DNA from: Luteimicrobium xylanilyticum
GTDB taxonomy: Bacteria > Actinomycetota > Actinomycetes > Actinomycetales > Cellulomonadaceae
NCBI RefSeq assembly: GCF_009429125.1
Contig: NZ_CP045529.1
Span: 2,852,001 to 2,916,000 of the forward strand
Length of the DNA stretch: 64,000 nucleotides
Direction of reading: 5' to 3'
Of the stretch, positions 45,128 to 52,648 are shown one piece after another. The notes beneath the pieces are model-generated. The model was not told the origin of the DNA and did not search any database. It worked only from the letters and a program-made list of their open reading frames with translations. A program made the translations under genes and the position numbers. The stretch's first letter is position 1; each line of letters starts with the position of its first letter.

Positions 45128-45155
45128 ATCGTAACCTCGCGAAAGTGCTGGTCAG
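45128..45155 (-). promoter_or_regulatory. Promoter of the sunset-domain gene
   Basis: Minus strand: CTGACC (45150-45155), 16-bp spacer, TACGAT (45128-45133), about 50 nt before the ATG. Confidence 0.55.
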
Positions 45156-45200
45156 CGCCATGAGTCCACCTGAATCGGGCACGTGGCCTCGGACCTCACC

Positions 45201-45214
45201 CGCGATTTCACCCG
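45201..45214 (-). promoter_or_regulatory. 14-nt conserved motif, copy 1
   Basis: CGCGATTTCACCCG on the plus strand (CGGGTGAAATCGCG as read toward the gene), about 125 nt upstream of the sunset-domain ATG. Identical copies occur at 46732 and 47977. In this copy a second CGGGTGA follows 12 bp later on the minus strand. Confidence 0.6.
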
Positions 45215-45238
45215 GACCGTCCCGCACCCGGACGCGAG

Positions 45239-45269
45239 GAGGCCGACGCCCCGCGGGGACGCCGGCCTC
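45239..45269 (-). terminator. Hairpin terminator after the Ig-like gene
   Basis: GAGGCCGACGCCCC pairs with GGGGACGCCGGCCTC with one bulge. It lies 16 nt past the stop at 45285 on the minus strand. Confidence 0.6.
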
Positions 45270-45284
45270 GGGCTCGCGGTCCGG

Positions 45285-46610
45285 TCAGCCTTGTGCGAAG
45301 TACTGCGTCACCGGCGTCTTGCCGGAGGAGTCGGTGACCTTCCAGACACCCGCCTCAGCCATCTTCCGCGTCACGTCGGCCGTCGCCGTCGCCACGAACC
45401 CGTAGTCCCCGCCCGCGTACGCCTTGGAGCTCACCGTCGCCGGATACTCGCGGCCGTCGACGACGAGGGCGAAGCTCAGGTCACCGACCTCCGCGTGGTT
45501 ACCTGGCAGCGCCTGGAAGCTCGTCTTGATCGTGGTCGGGTTGTCGCCGCTGACGACGGTCACGCCGCCCTTGGCCTGTGCGTCGAGCGTCACGATCCAG
45601 CTGTTCAGGAGCGCCATCCCGTCGGGCCCGTACGGGTCGTCCACCGACGAGTCGACGAGGACGAACGAGTCGTCGCTCGCCACCTTGCCGGCCTTGTTCG
45701 AGACGACGACGCGGAGGTCGTCGTGCGTCCTGGTCGTCGCCGTGAAGGTGTAGGTCGACCCGGTGGCGCCCTTGATCACGTGGTAGTCGTAGTCGCCGTC
45801 GGCGGAGTCGTCGACGTACTGCCACTGGTAGGTGAGACCGACTCCCGACGCCCGGACCGACAGGGTGACCGAGGTCCCGCTCGCGACCTGCTGCCCCTCG
45901 AGGGGCTGCTTCGTGATCTTCGGTTTCGTGATGACGGTGAGCTTGGCCGACGACGTCGTGACTCGTCCCGCCTTGTTGGACACGGCGGCCTTGTACCGGT
46001 ACCCGTTCTTGGCGGCGCTCGCCGTGACCGTGTAGCGGGCGCTCGCCGCACGGGCGACCTTCACGTAGGACTTGCCCGGCGCCTTGGCGTACCACTGGAC
46101 GTGGAGCGCGTTGCCAGTCGCGTGGACCGTGAACGACGCCTTCTTGCCGGTCACGACGACCGCGGCGTGGGGCTGGCGCGTGACGTGCGGCTTGACCGCG
46201 ACCGTGAGCTTGGCGCTCTTCGAGGTCACGGACCCGTGGACGTTCTTCACGACGACGCGGTAGCGGTGCCCGTTCAGCGAGGCCTTCGCCTTGACCGTGT
46301 ACGACGCGTGAGTTGCCTTCGCGATCTTCTTCCACGTCTTGCCGTTCGTGCTGACGTACCAGCGGAACGCGAGGTGCGCGCCGGACGACTTGACCTTGAA
46401 CGTGGCCTCGTGGCCGGTGGCGACGACTACCGACTTCGGCGACGACGTGACGTGGGGCTTGGTGGCGGCGCTCGCGGCGAGCGTGACCGACGAAGCGGTG
46501 TGCGGCGCGGCGAACGCGGCCACGGCGGGGGTCGTGACACCCGCCGCGACGACCGCGGCGAACGTAGCGACCGCGGCGGCACGGCGACCGCCCACGAAGA
46601 GCTGGCGCAT
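45285..46610 (-). CDS. Secreted protein with tandem Ig-like domains
   Basis: 441 aa; ATG at 46610 with GGAGG 5 nt upstream. The signal peptide covers about residues 1-37 (cleavage near AFA-A). Three Ig-like units of ~80 residues follow (about 55-135, 136-215 and 216-320). Each opens with a K-P-H/K-I-T-x-x-P strand and has a central Trp motif: FRWYVSTNGKTWKKIAKAT, VQWYAKAPGKSYVKVARAA, YQWQYVDDSADGDYDYHVI. The C-terminal ~120 residues are a separate beta-rich domain. There is no LPxTG or membrane anchor, so it is probably secreted or wall-associated. A role in adhesion is only a guess. Confidence 0.85.
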   Translation of the reverse strand: MRQLFVGGRRAAAVATFAAVVAAGVTTPAVAAFAAPHTASSVTLAASAATKPHVTSSPKSVVVATGHEATFKVKSSGAHLAFRWYVSTNGKTWKKIAKATHASYTVKAKASLNGHRYRVVVKNVHGSVTSKSAKLTVAVKPHVTRQPHAAVVVTGKKASFTVHATGNALHVQWYAKAPGKSYVKVARAASARYTVTASAAKNGYRYKAAVSNKAGRVTTSSAKLTVITKPKITKQPLEGQQVASGTSVTLSVRASGVGLTYQWQYVDDSADGDYDYHVIKGATGSTYTFTATTRTHDDLRVVVSNKAGKVASDDSFVLVDSSVDDPYGPDGMALLNSWIVTLDAQAKGGVTVVSGDNPTTIKTSFQALPGNHAEVGDLSFALVVDGREYPATVSSKAYAGGDYGFVATATADVTRKMAEAGVWKVTDSSGKTPVTQYFAQG

Positions 46611-46693
46611 GGATCCTCCAGGGGAATGAACGTGAGTAAGAGAGTCGGACCGTCCTGGACGTTCGTGGAGGACCCGCCAGTAGGCCGGCCGTG

Positions 46694-46745
46694 AACGTAG
46701 CACCCGGAGCGACATGTCCAAGTGCCGTTCGCGCGATTTCACCCG
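46694..46745 (-). promoter_or_regulatory. Promoter of the Ig-like gene with upstream 14-nt motif (copy 2)
   Basis: Minus strand: TTGGAC (46716-46721), 16-bp spacer, TACGTT (46694-46699), about 84 nt before the ATG. The exact 14-nt motif lies at 46732-46745, ten bp upstream of the -35, where an activator would bind. Confidence 0.6.
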
Positions 46746-47023
46746 CCCCCGATGCGTCGCTTTTGGGCGGGCGACCCACTTCGTCTGTTGCCGGTGCTAA
46801 CGTCCGGCTCGGCCCGTTCTCACCATGGGCGTACGTGCCACTGGGGCAGGACCCGTCCTGCCCGCAGGGGGGCAACGGCGCCGAGCGCTGCACCTACGAA
46901 ACGTTTCTCCGGGCGATGTAACTAGCCAAGCCAGATGCCTGCGCGCGGCGTTGCGCGAACCTTGTCCCCCGTCGGGCTCGCCCCTGCGGTCCGGCGGTAG
47001 AACCACTTTGTTGAGGAGTCACC

Positions 47024-47947
47024 ATGCAGTTGCCTCGTAAGGCCGCAGCCAGCATTCTCGCTGCGACCGTCATCGCCGGCGGCGTCGCGTTCGGCGTCAG
47101 CGGTACCGCATCGGCCAAGAGCCACTCGTACGTCACGGGCGCGGACATCAAGAACAACAGCGTCACGAGCGCCGACGTGAAGAACGGCTCGCTCACCGGC
47201 GCCGACATCAAGGACGGGTCGATCCACGGCGCCGACGTCGCCAACGCGTCGCTCACCGGCGCCGACATCAAGAACGGTTCGCTCAGTGTGTCCGACCTCT
47301 CGTCCAGCACCAAGAAGGCGCTCACGGGCAAGACCGGCGCCAAGGGTGCCACGGGCGCCAAGGGCGCGAAGGGCGACACCGGCGCCAAGGGCGCGAAGGG
47401 CGACACCGGCGCCAAGGGCGCGAAGGGCGACACCGGACCGAAGGGGCAGGACGGCAAGGACGGCAAGGACGCATTCGTCTCGCCGAAGAGCCAGTCGTTC
47501 GACCCGGCTGTGATCGCACAGCTCGGCGGCTCCTGGAAGGCTGTGAACAACACAGGGACCAAGGGGCACACCAAGGTCGGCACGACCGAGGTGCTGCCGG
47601 CGGGCACATACCTGCTCACCGTCAACTCCGACATCTGGAAGTCCTCGGACACCGACGCCACCCCGCAGATCCAGGTTCAGGTCAACTCGGGTGTGGGTGA
47701 CGGCTTCCCTGCCGCCACCTACATCACGACGTTCGCCACGGCTCCCGCCGGCGGGGTTGCGAACCCGGATCGGGGCACGTCCGGCGTCCTTGAGCAGACG
47801 TCCTCCGGGACTGCGATCGTCACCCTCGACGAGCCCACCGCGCTGGAGGTCGACGCCTTCGGCTACAACTCTGGCATGGGCTCGGCGGGATCCGGCGACT
47901 TCTCGGTCGCGACCACGCTCTCGTGGGTGGGGCTGAACGCCAAGTGA
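47024..47947 (+). CDS. Secreted collagen-like (G-x-y repeat) protein
   Basis: 307 aa; ATG at 47024 with GAGGAG 6-7 nt upstream. The signal peptide ends near ASA-K (30-32). Residues ~38-90 are a repeated G-A-D-I/V-K-N-G-S-L unit, likely a beta-solenoid-like stalk. Residues 102-149 are 16 uninterrupted Gly-x-y triplets (GAKGAKGDT repeated), encoded by near-identical 27-bp DNA repeats. The C-terminal ~155 residues form a beta-sandwich-like domain (AGTYLLTVNSDIWKSSDTD), resembling the TNF/C1q-like heads of bacterial collagen-like proteins. It should trimerise. No anchor is seen. Confidence 0.85.
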   Translation: MQLPRKAAASILAATVIAGGVAFGVSGTASAKSHSYVTGADIKNNSVTSADVKNGSLTGADIKDGSIHGADVANASLTGADIKNGSLSVSDLSSSTKKALTGKTGAKGATGAKGAKGDTGAKGAKGDTGAKGAKGDTGPKGQDGKDGKDAFVSPKSQSFDPAVIAQLGGSWKAVNNTGTKGHTKVGTTEVLPAGTYLLTVNSDIWKSSDTDATPQIQVQVNSGVGDGFPAATYITTFATAPAGGVANPDRGTSGVLEQTSSGTAIVTLDEPTALEVDAFGYNSGMGSAGSGDFSVATTLSWVGLNAK

Positions 47948-47976
47948 CAGGTGTCCGCGTAGCCGCTTGAGGCGCA

Positions 47977-47990
47977 CGCGATTTCACCCG
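47977..47990. promoter_or_regulatory. 14-nt conserved motif, copy 3
   Basis: CGCGATTTCACCCG between the collagen-like gene and the metalloprotease gene, directly before the terminator hairpin. Relative to the downstream gene it faces the opposite way from copies 1 and 2. Confidence 0.55.
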
Positions 47991-48022
47991 GCGGCCCGTC
48001 GCTCACCTGAGCGACGGGCCGC
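47991..48022. terminator. Terminator after the collagen-like gene
   Basis: GCGGCCCGTCGCTCA (47991-48005) pairs perfectly with 48008-48022; the 15-bp stem closes on a tiny loop. Confidence 0.85.
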
Positions 48023-48101
48023 TCGCTCTTGCCCGCTGACCAGGTACTCTCATGCCGCCGAGCAGAAGCATCGGCGCTTCACTGAATTCTCTGGGGGGAC
48101 C

Positions 48102-50123
48102 ATGCGCCGACGGCGTGCCATCTCGCTCGCTTCGACCCTCGTGGCGAGCGCCCTGACCGTCTCGTTGGCGGTCCCTGCTGTGGCGGCGTCACCGTCGCCG
48201 CACGTGACGTCACCGTCGCGGACTCTTGCGTCGCCGTCGGCGGGCAGCAACCAGGACGACACACTCCCCTGGGCCCCGCGCTCGACGCCGACCGCGGACC
48301 CTTCGCCGCTGCTCCGCTCCGAGACCCTGGGCGGGCTGGCGGCGGCGACGGCCTCGTCGACCGTGCATCAGCTCGATGTCGTGATCGCAACCCCCAAGGG
48401 GCAGAAGCGCACGGTCCAGGACTCCGACGTGCGCTCGCTCGTCTCAGACGTGTCCGGATACTGGTCGGGCCAGACGAACGGACGCGCCTCGTTCACCGTC
48501 AAGACGATCAAGTACGTCACAGCCACCGCGACCTGCTCGTCGTCCTCGAGCGCCGACAACACGTCGGTCGTCACCAAGCTGTGGACCCAGGGCTCGAAGG
48601 CCGTCACGAGCAACAAGCAGGACTGGTGGGGCGGCGGCAGCCCGAAGACCGGACCGGCTGCGCGTGAACACCTCGTCGTCCTCTACCCGTTCGCGGCGGG
48701 CGACCCGCATGGTCTGACGACGTGCAACGGGATGCTGGGGCTCGGCACGACGCCGACCAAGGCATCAGTTGGCAACAGCGGTCTGACGTTCGCGCTGTTC
48801 GGCGCGTCCGACGCCGCCGCCGATCACGCGAACGCGTCCCAGTTCTACGAGAGCCGGCAGTCGCTGGCTCACGAGCTCGGCCACAACTTCGGACTGCAGC
48901 ACGCCAGCATGTGGTGGTGCCTGAAGGGTGCGAGCGACGGCGCGTTCTCCTCGTTGTCCTGCCTGATGGCGAGCTACCTCGACCCGTACGACGTCATGGG
49001 CGGAGGAAACGGCGACAAGGGCATCCCGGCTCTCTCCGGGCCGCAGAAGATCCGGCTCGGACTCCTCTCGACGGCACAGCGCCGGACGGTCACCGACACG
49101 ACCGCGCTCACGCTCCAGCCGGTCCCAGCCAGCGAGAAGGGCGCGCCCGCCGGTCTGCAAGCGGCGCAGGTCAAGGACCCGTCCACCGGTGAGGTCTACA
49201 CCGTGGAATATCGGCCCTCGCTGCCGGGTGTCACGTTCCCCGCGACCGACCTCGGTTCACCGTTCGGCACCTACGACATGGGTGGCAGCGGCGACTACAC
49301 CGTCGACGACGGGGTGCGCGTCATGCGTCTCGCGACGAGCCAGGGCGAGACCAGCTGGGGCAACTGGAGCAAGAACGAGCAGGCGATCGTGCCGATCGGA
49401 CCGGCGTCGAACCGCACGTCGTACCTTCCCGACGGCAAGACGTTCACGACCCGCAGCGGCAAGGTCTCGATCCGGGTGGCCGCGCAGGGCGCGACGGCGT
49501 CCGTGTCGTTCGTCGTGCACCGCAAGGCCCGGCTCTCCGTGGCCCGGACCGCGACGACCCAGCGGTACGCGCAGACCGCCGTCCGGGTGACGGCGCGCAC
49601 CGCCACGACGAACGGCGTGCGACCGACCGGGACCGTGACGTTCAAGGACGGTTCGCGCACGCTGAAGACGGTGCGGACGTCGTCGGCCGGGGTGGCCGCC
49701 TACACGCTGCCGAAGACCTTGTCCGTGAAGACCCACTCGGTCACGGCCACGTTCTCGCCCGACGCCGCCACCAAGGCTCGCTACGTCGAGGCGATCGCGG
49801 TGGGTACCAAGGTCAAGGTGACCAAGGCGTCGGCGGCGGCGAGCGTGAGGCTCGCGCACACCAAGATCAAGAAGGGTTCGAAGCCGAAGGTCACGGTCAA
49901 GGTCGCGGTCAAGGGCATCACCAAGCCCACGGGCACGATCAAGGTCTACGAGAACGGTCACAAGGTGAAGACCGTGAAGCTGACGTCCTCGCGCAAGGGC
50001 AAGATCACGGTCACGCTGCCGAAGACGAAGAAGCGCGGCACCGTGAAGATCGTCGCGAAGTACTCGGGAACCTCGAAGATCGCCGCCAAGACGACCAAGA
50101 CGGTGAAGCTCAAGGTCCGCTGA
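48102..50123 (+). CDS. Secreted metzincin-type zinc metalloprotease with Ig-like tail
   Basis: 673 aa; ATG at 48102 with TGGGGGGA upstream. Signal peptide about 1-29. The catalytic domain (about 85-400) has the zinc motif HELGHNFGLQH (257-267), three His plus the catalytic Glu, and a Met-turn in DPYDVMGGG (about 294-302). This resembles gametolysin-like (M11) or M6-type proteases. Four Cys suggest two disulfides. After ~490 come two Ig-like units (VRVTARTATTNGVRPTGTVT; VTVKVAVKGITKPTGTIKVY). It should cleave extracellular proteins. No propeptide motif is certain, and the substrate is unknown. Confidence 0.88.
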   Translation: MRRRRAISLASTLVASALTVSLAVPAVAASPSPHVTSPSRTLASPSAGSNQDDTLPWAPRSTPTADPSPLLRSETLGGLAAATASSTVHQLDVVIATPKGQKRTVQDSDVRSLVSDVSGYWSGQTNGRASFTVKTIKYVTATATCSSSSSADNTSVVTKLWTQGSKAVTSNKQDWWGGGSPKTGPAAREHLVVLYPFAAGDPHGLTTCNGMLGLGTTPTKASVGNSGLTFALFGASDAAADHANASQFYESRQSLAHELGHNFGLQHASMWWCLKGASDGAFSSLSCLMASYLDPYDVMGGGNGDKGIPALSGPQKIRLGLLSTAQRRTVTDTTALTLQPVPASEKGAPAGLQAAQVKDPSTGEVYTVEYRPSLPGVTFPATDLGSPFGTYDMGGSGDYTVDDGVRVMRLATSQGETSWGNWSKNEQAIVPIGPASNRTSYLPDGKTFTTRSGKVSIRVAAQGATASVSFVVHRKARLSVARTATTQRYAQTAVRVTARTATTNGVRPTGTVTFKDGSRTLKTVRTSSAGVAAYTLPKTLSVKTHSVTATFSPDAATKARYVEAIAVGTKVKVTKASAAASVRLAHTKIKKGSKPKVTVKVAVKGITKPTGTIKVYENGHKVKTVKLTSSRKGKITVTLPKTKKRGTVKIVAKYSGTSKIAAKTTKTVKLKVR

Positions 50124-50154
50124 CGGCACACGCTGCGCCGACGACGCATGGCCA

Positions 50155-50193
50155 GAGGCGGCGGCCCCTCGGAGCGAGAGGGGTCGCCGCCTC
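50155..50193. terminator. Bidirectional terminator between protease and Ig-like genes
   Basis: A 16-bp stem (GAGGCGGCGGCCCCTC at 50155-50170 with 50178-50193; one G-U pair) lies between convergent genes. Confidence 0.8.
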
Positions 50194-50209
50194 GTGCGCG
50201 CCCCGCTGC

Positions 50210-51271
50210 CTACTTCGTCACGGCGACGGCGTCCTTGCCTGCGGACGCGGCGTAGCTCGGCGTCGCGGCGAATCGGACGCTCCATGTGCCTGCCACCGCC
50301 TGGGTGCGCTTCACGGAGTACGTGCCCGACGACGACGTCGTGACGGCCGCGACCTGCGACGCGCCCTTCGGGCCGGCCGGGTCGAACCAGACGGTGAGCG
50401 TCTTGTGGGGGTACGACGTGTAGTGCAGGGTCCCGCGGACGGAGGTCGCGTGCGTCAGCCTCCCCGCGACGGTGACCTTCGCACCCTTCTTCACGGGCTC
50501 GGGTGAGGCGTTGACGCTCAGGCGGGTCTTCTTCTTGACGACCGCGACGGTGTCGCCCGCCGACCGGACGCCCGCGTAGTACGTCGAGCCGGCGTACTCG
50601 GCGCTCCACACCCCGGTGGTCCTCGCGGTGACCTTCCTCGTGAACCGGCCCGAGGCGTCGGTCGTGGCCGTGCCGACCTTCGTCCGCGGCGCCGAGCCCG
50701 CCGGGTCGAAGTACACGTCGACCTTGCGTCCGCTGTACGAGGCGTATCTGCCCGTCGACTGCCCGTAGCGCGTGAGCGTCCCGGTGACCGTGAGGCTCTC
50801 GCCGACGGCGGCCGGCTCGGGTCCCGCGTCGACTTTCAGCGCCGTCGGGAGCTTCACATGGAAGGTGGCGTCGCTGTAGGCAGACGGGTCCTCGGCCTTC
50901 GAATCGGCGAAGACGGCCGCCTCGACGTCCCACAGCCCGGGGCGCACGGAGTCGGGCACCGTGAACGTGGTGGTGAGCGTCGTAGGCACGGACGTGGGCG
51001 TGAGCTCGTCGATACCGAGCTCGTCGGGCCCGGTCGCTTCGTGAGGACCGACGATCACGTCCGCTTCCTCCTCGCCGACCAGCGCACGGCTGAGCTTCGC
51101 CGTGACCTTGATCGACACGGTGTGGTGCGGCTTGAGAGTGACGCTGGTCGCCGACACCGAGAGCACCTTCACGGGCGCGGGGTCGGTCGGCGCGGCCACG
51201 GCGGGCGCGAGGGCTCCCGCCACGACGAGCCCGGCAGCCGCGCTGCCTGCGGCGATGATTCTTCTGAGCAT
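50210..51271 (-). CDS. Secreted Ig-like protein (paralogue A)
   Basis: 353 aa; ATG at 51271 (MLRRIIAAGSAAAGL), with GGGGAAC upstream. Signal peptide to about AVA-A (27). The N-terminal beta domain (about 30-135) has SVTLKPHHTVSIKVTAKLSR and GLWDVEAAVF. Two similar Ig-like repeats (about 150-245 and 255-353) share GRKVDVYFDPAGSAPRTKVG / KTLTVWFDPAGPKGASQVAA and GVWSAEYAGSTYYAGVRSAG. It is a close paralogue of the gene at 54825, and its TauE/SafE neighbour is also duplicated. Function unknown; probably a surface or secreted scaffold. Confidence 0.85.
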   Translation of the reverse strand: MLRRIIAAGSAAAGLVVAGALAPAVAAPTDPAPVKVLSVSATSVTLKPHHTVSIKVTAKLSRALVGEEEADVIVGPHEATGPDELGIDELTPTSVPTTLTTTFTVPDSVRPGLWDVEAAVFADSKAEDPSAYSDATFHVKLPTALKVDAGPEPAAVGESLTVTGTLTRYGQSTGRYASYSGRKVDVYFDPAGSAPRTKVGTATTDASGRFTRKVTARTTGVWSAEYAGSTYYAGVRSAGDTVAVVKKKTRLSVNASPEPVKKGAKVTVAGRLTHATSVRGTLHYTSYPHKTLTVWFDPAGPKGASQVAAVTTSSSGTYSVKRTQAVAGTWSVRFAATPSYAASAGKDAVAVTK

Positions 51272-51286
51272 GGGTTCCCCGTTCGC

Positions 51287-51327
51287 CGTCCCGCTGTTCC
51301 CCAGCGGGTCCGTGGCGCGGGACGGTG
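51287..51327 (-). promoter_or_regulatory. Conserved 5' UTR hairpin of Ig-like paralogue A
   Basis: CGTCCCGC and GCGGGACG (51317-51324 and 51287-51294 read on minus) can form an 8-bp stem around a ~22-nt loop containing ACGG and GGGGAACA. Nearly the same element precedes paralogue B. Confidence 0.55.
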
Positions 51328-51474
51328 GCGGGACGCTATCCGGTCCAGGACGCCGTCCGGTGGACAACGGGGAAACGGCACACCAACAGCGGAGCACGTC
51401 CGTCGCGCGTTGCGTTGTCTCACAGGGTGGAGCGAGTGTCCACGATGCGGCACGAGTCGCTCTATCATCGCCGA

Positions 51475-51543
51475 ATGCCTCCCGGCAGCACGGCCGTCGC
51501 CCCCATCGGCCGCACCCCGTCCACCCGCCACGCGGGGCCATGA
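51475..51543 (+). CDS. Leaderless micro-ORF (22 aa) coupled to TauE/SafE gene A
   Basis: ATG CCT... starts 6 nt after the -10 TATCAT (51463-51468), so transcription likely begins at or next to the A of the ATG. The peptide opens MPPGSTAV and ends RHAGP. Its TGA overlaps the permease start (ATGA at 51540), and that start has no Shine-Dalgarno site, so permease translation should depend on reading this ORF. The second TauE/SafE gene has the same arrangement. Confidence 0.55.
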   Translation: MPPGSTAVAPIGRTPSTRHAGP

Positions 51544-52511
51544 GCATCGAACCGGCCCTCGTCCTCGGGGGTCTCGTCGTCGGCTTCGTGGTCGGCCTGA
51601 CCGGCATGGGCGGCGGGGCCCTCATGACGCCGATGCTCATCTTCGTGTTCAAGGTCGACCCCCTCATGGCGGTCTCGAGCGACGTCGTCGCGAGCCTGTT
51701 CATGAAGCCCGCGGGCGCCGTCGTGCACCTGCGCCGTCGCACCGTGAACCTTCGCCTGGTGGGCTGGCTGTGCCTCGGCTCGGTGCCTGCCGCGTTCTCC
51801 GGCGTGCTGCTGCTCCGCGTCCTACCGCTCGGGGACGGGTTCGACGACGCAGTGAAGGTCGTCCTCGGCGTGGCCCTCCTCCTGGCGTCCGCGGGCCTGG
51901 TGGTCCGCGCCGTGCTCCAGATGACCCGCCGCAGCACGCCGTTCGGCGAGGGACCGGCCGAGCCCTCCTCCCCCGACGTCGTCGTCCGCCCGCTGCCGAC
52001 CGTCGCGCTCGGCGCCGTGGCCGGGCTGCTCGTCGGCATGACGTCCGTGGGCGCCGGATCGATCGTGATCGTGATCCTGCTGCTCATGTACCCCGCGCTC
52101 AAGGCGTCCCAGGTCGTCGGGACCGACCTCGTGCAGGCCGTCCCCCTCGTCGCCGCGGCCTCACTCGGTCACCTGCTCTACGGCGACTTCTCCCTCGGGC
52201 TCACCACGTCCCTGCTCATCGGCGCGATCCCCGGTGCGTGGCTCGGCGCGCACGTCTCGAGCCGCGCACCCGGCGGCATCATCCGGCGTGCGCTGGCGAT
52301 CCTGCTCCTCGCCTCGGGCCTGAAGCTCATCGGAGCGCCGGTGGGGTGGGTGGTCGCCGCCGCCGTCGCCGCGCTCGTCCTCGGGAACGTCGTGTGGATC
52401 GTGGTGAAGCGGCGGCTCACCCCGAACGACTCCGCCCCCGCGGCCGACCCCCGGCCGGTTCAGCCGTCGACTCCTCGACTCAGCCCGAAGGCCGCCCGCC
52501 AGGAGAAGTGA
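51540..52511 (+). CDS. TauE/SafE-family sulfite/organosulfonate-type permease (paralogue A)
   Basis: 323 aa; ATG at 51540 overlapping the micro-ORF stop. About eight membrane helices in two homologous halves, each with the family G-x-G-G-G type motif: [16 protein letters not shown] and [17 protein letters not shown]. The loop [15 protein letters not shown] and a Pro-rich cytoplasmic tail follow. The family moves sulfite, sulfoacetate or other sulfur compounds. It is closely similar to the gene at 61294, which is fused in an operon with cysC, supporting a sulfur substrate here too; direction of transport is unknown. Confidence 0.88.
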   Translation: MSIEPALVLGGLVVGFVVGLTGMGGGALMTPMLIFVFKVDPLMAVSSDVVASLFMKPAGAVVHLRRRTVNLRLVGWLCLGSVPAAFSGVLLLRVLPLGDGFDDAVKVVLGVALLLASAGLVVRAVLQMTRRSTPFGEGPAEPSSPDVVVRPLPTVALGAVAGLLVGMTSVGAGSIVIVILLLMYPALKASQVVGTDLVQAVPLVAAASLGHLLYGDFSLGLTTSLLIGAIPGAWLGAHVSSRAPGGIIRRALAILLLASGLKLIGAPVGWVVAAAVAALVLGNVVWIVVKRRLTPNDSAPAADPRPVQPSTPRLSPKAARQEK

Positions 52512-52648
52512 CCGGACCATCGGTGCGGGCTCCCGAGGACGACTTCGGAGGTGGGCGGCGGCACCCGAGCGGTCCTGACCAGCGGCTCCGCTACCCTGAG
52601 CGGTGCGCCGAGGGGGCGCACTCGGCGCCCACGTCTGGATACCTGTAC

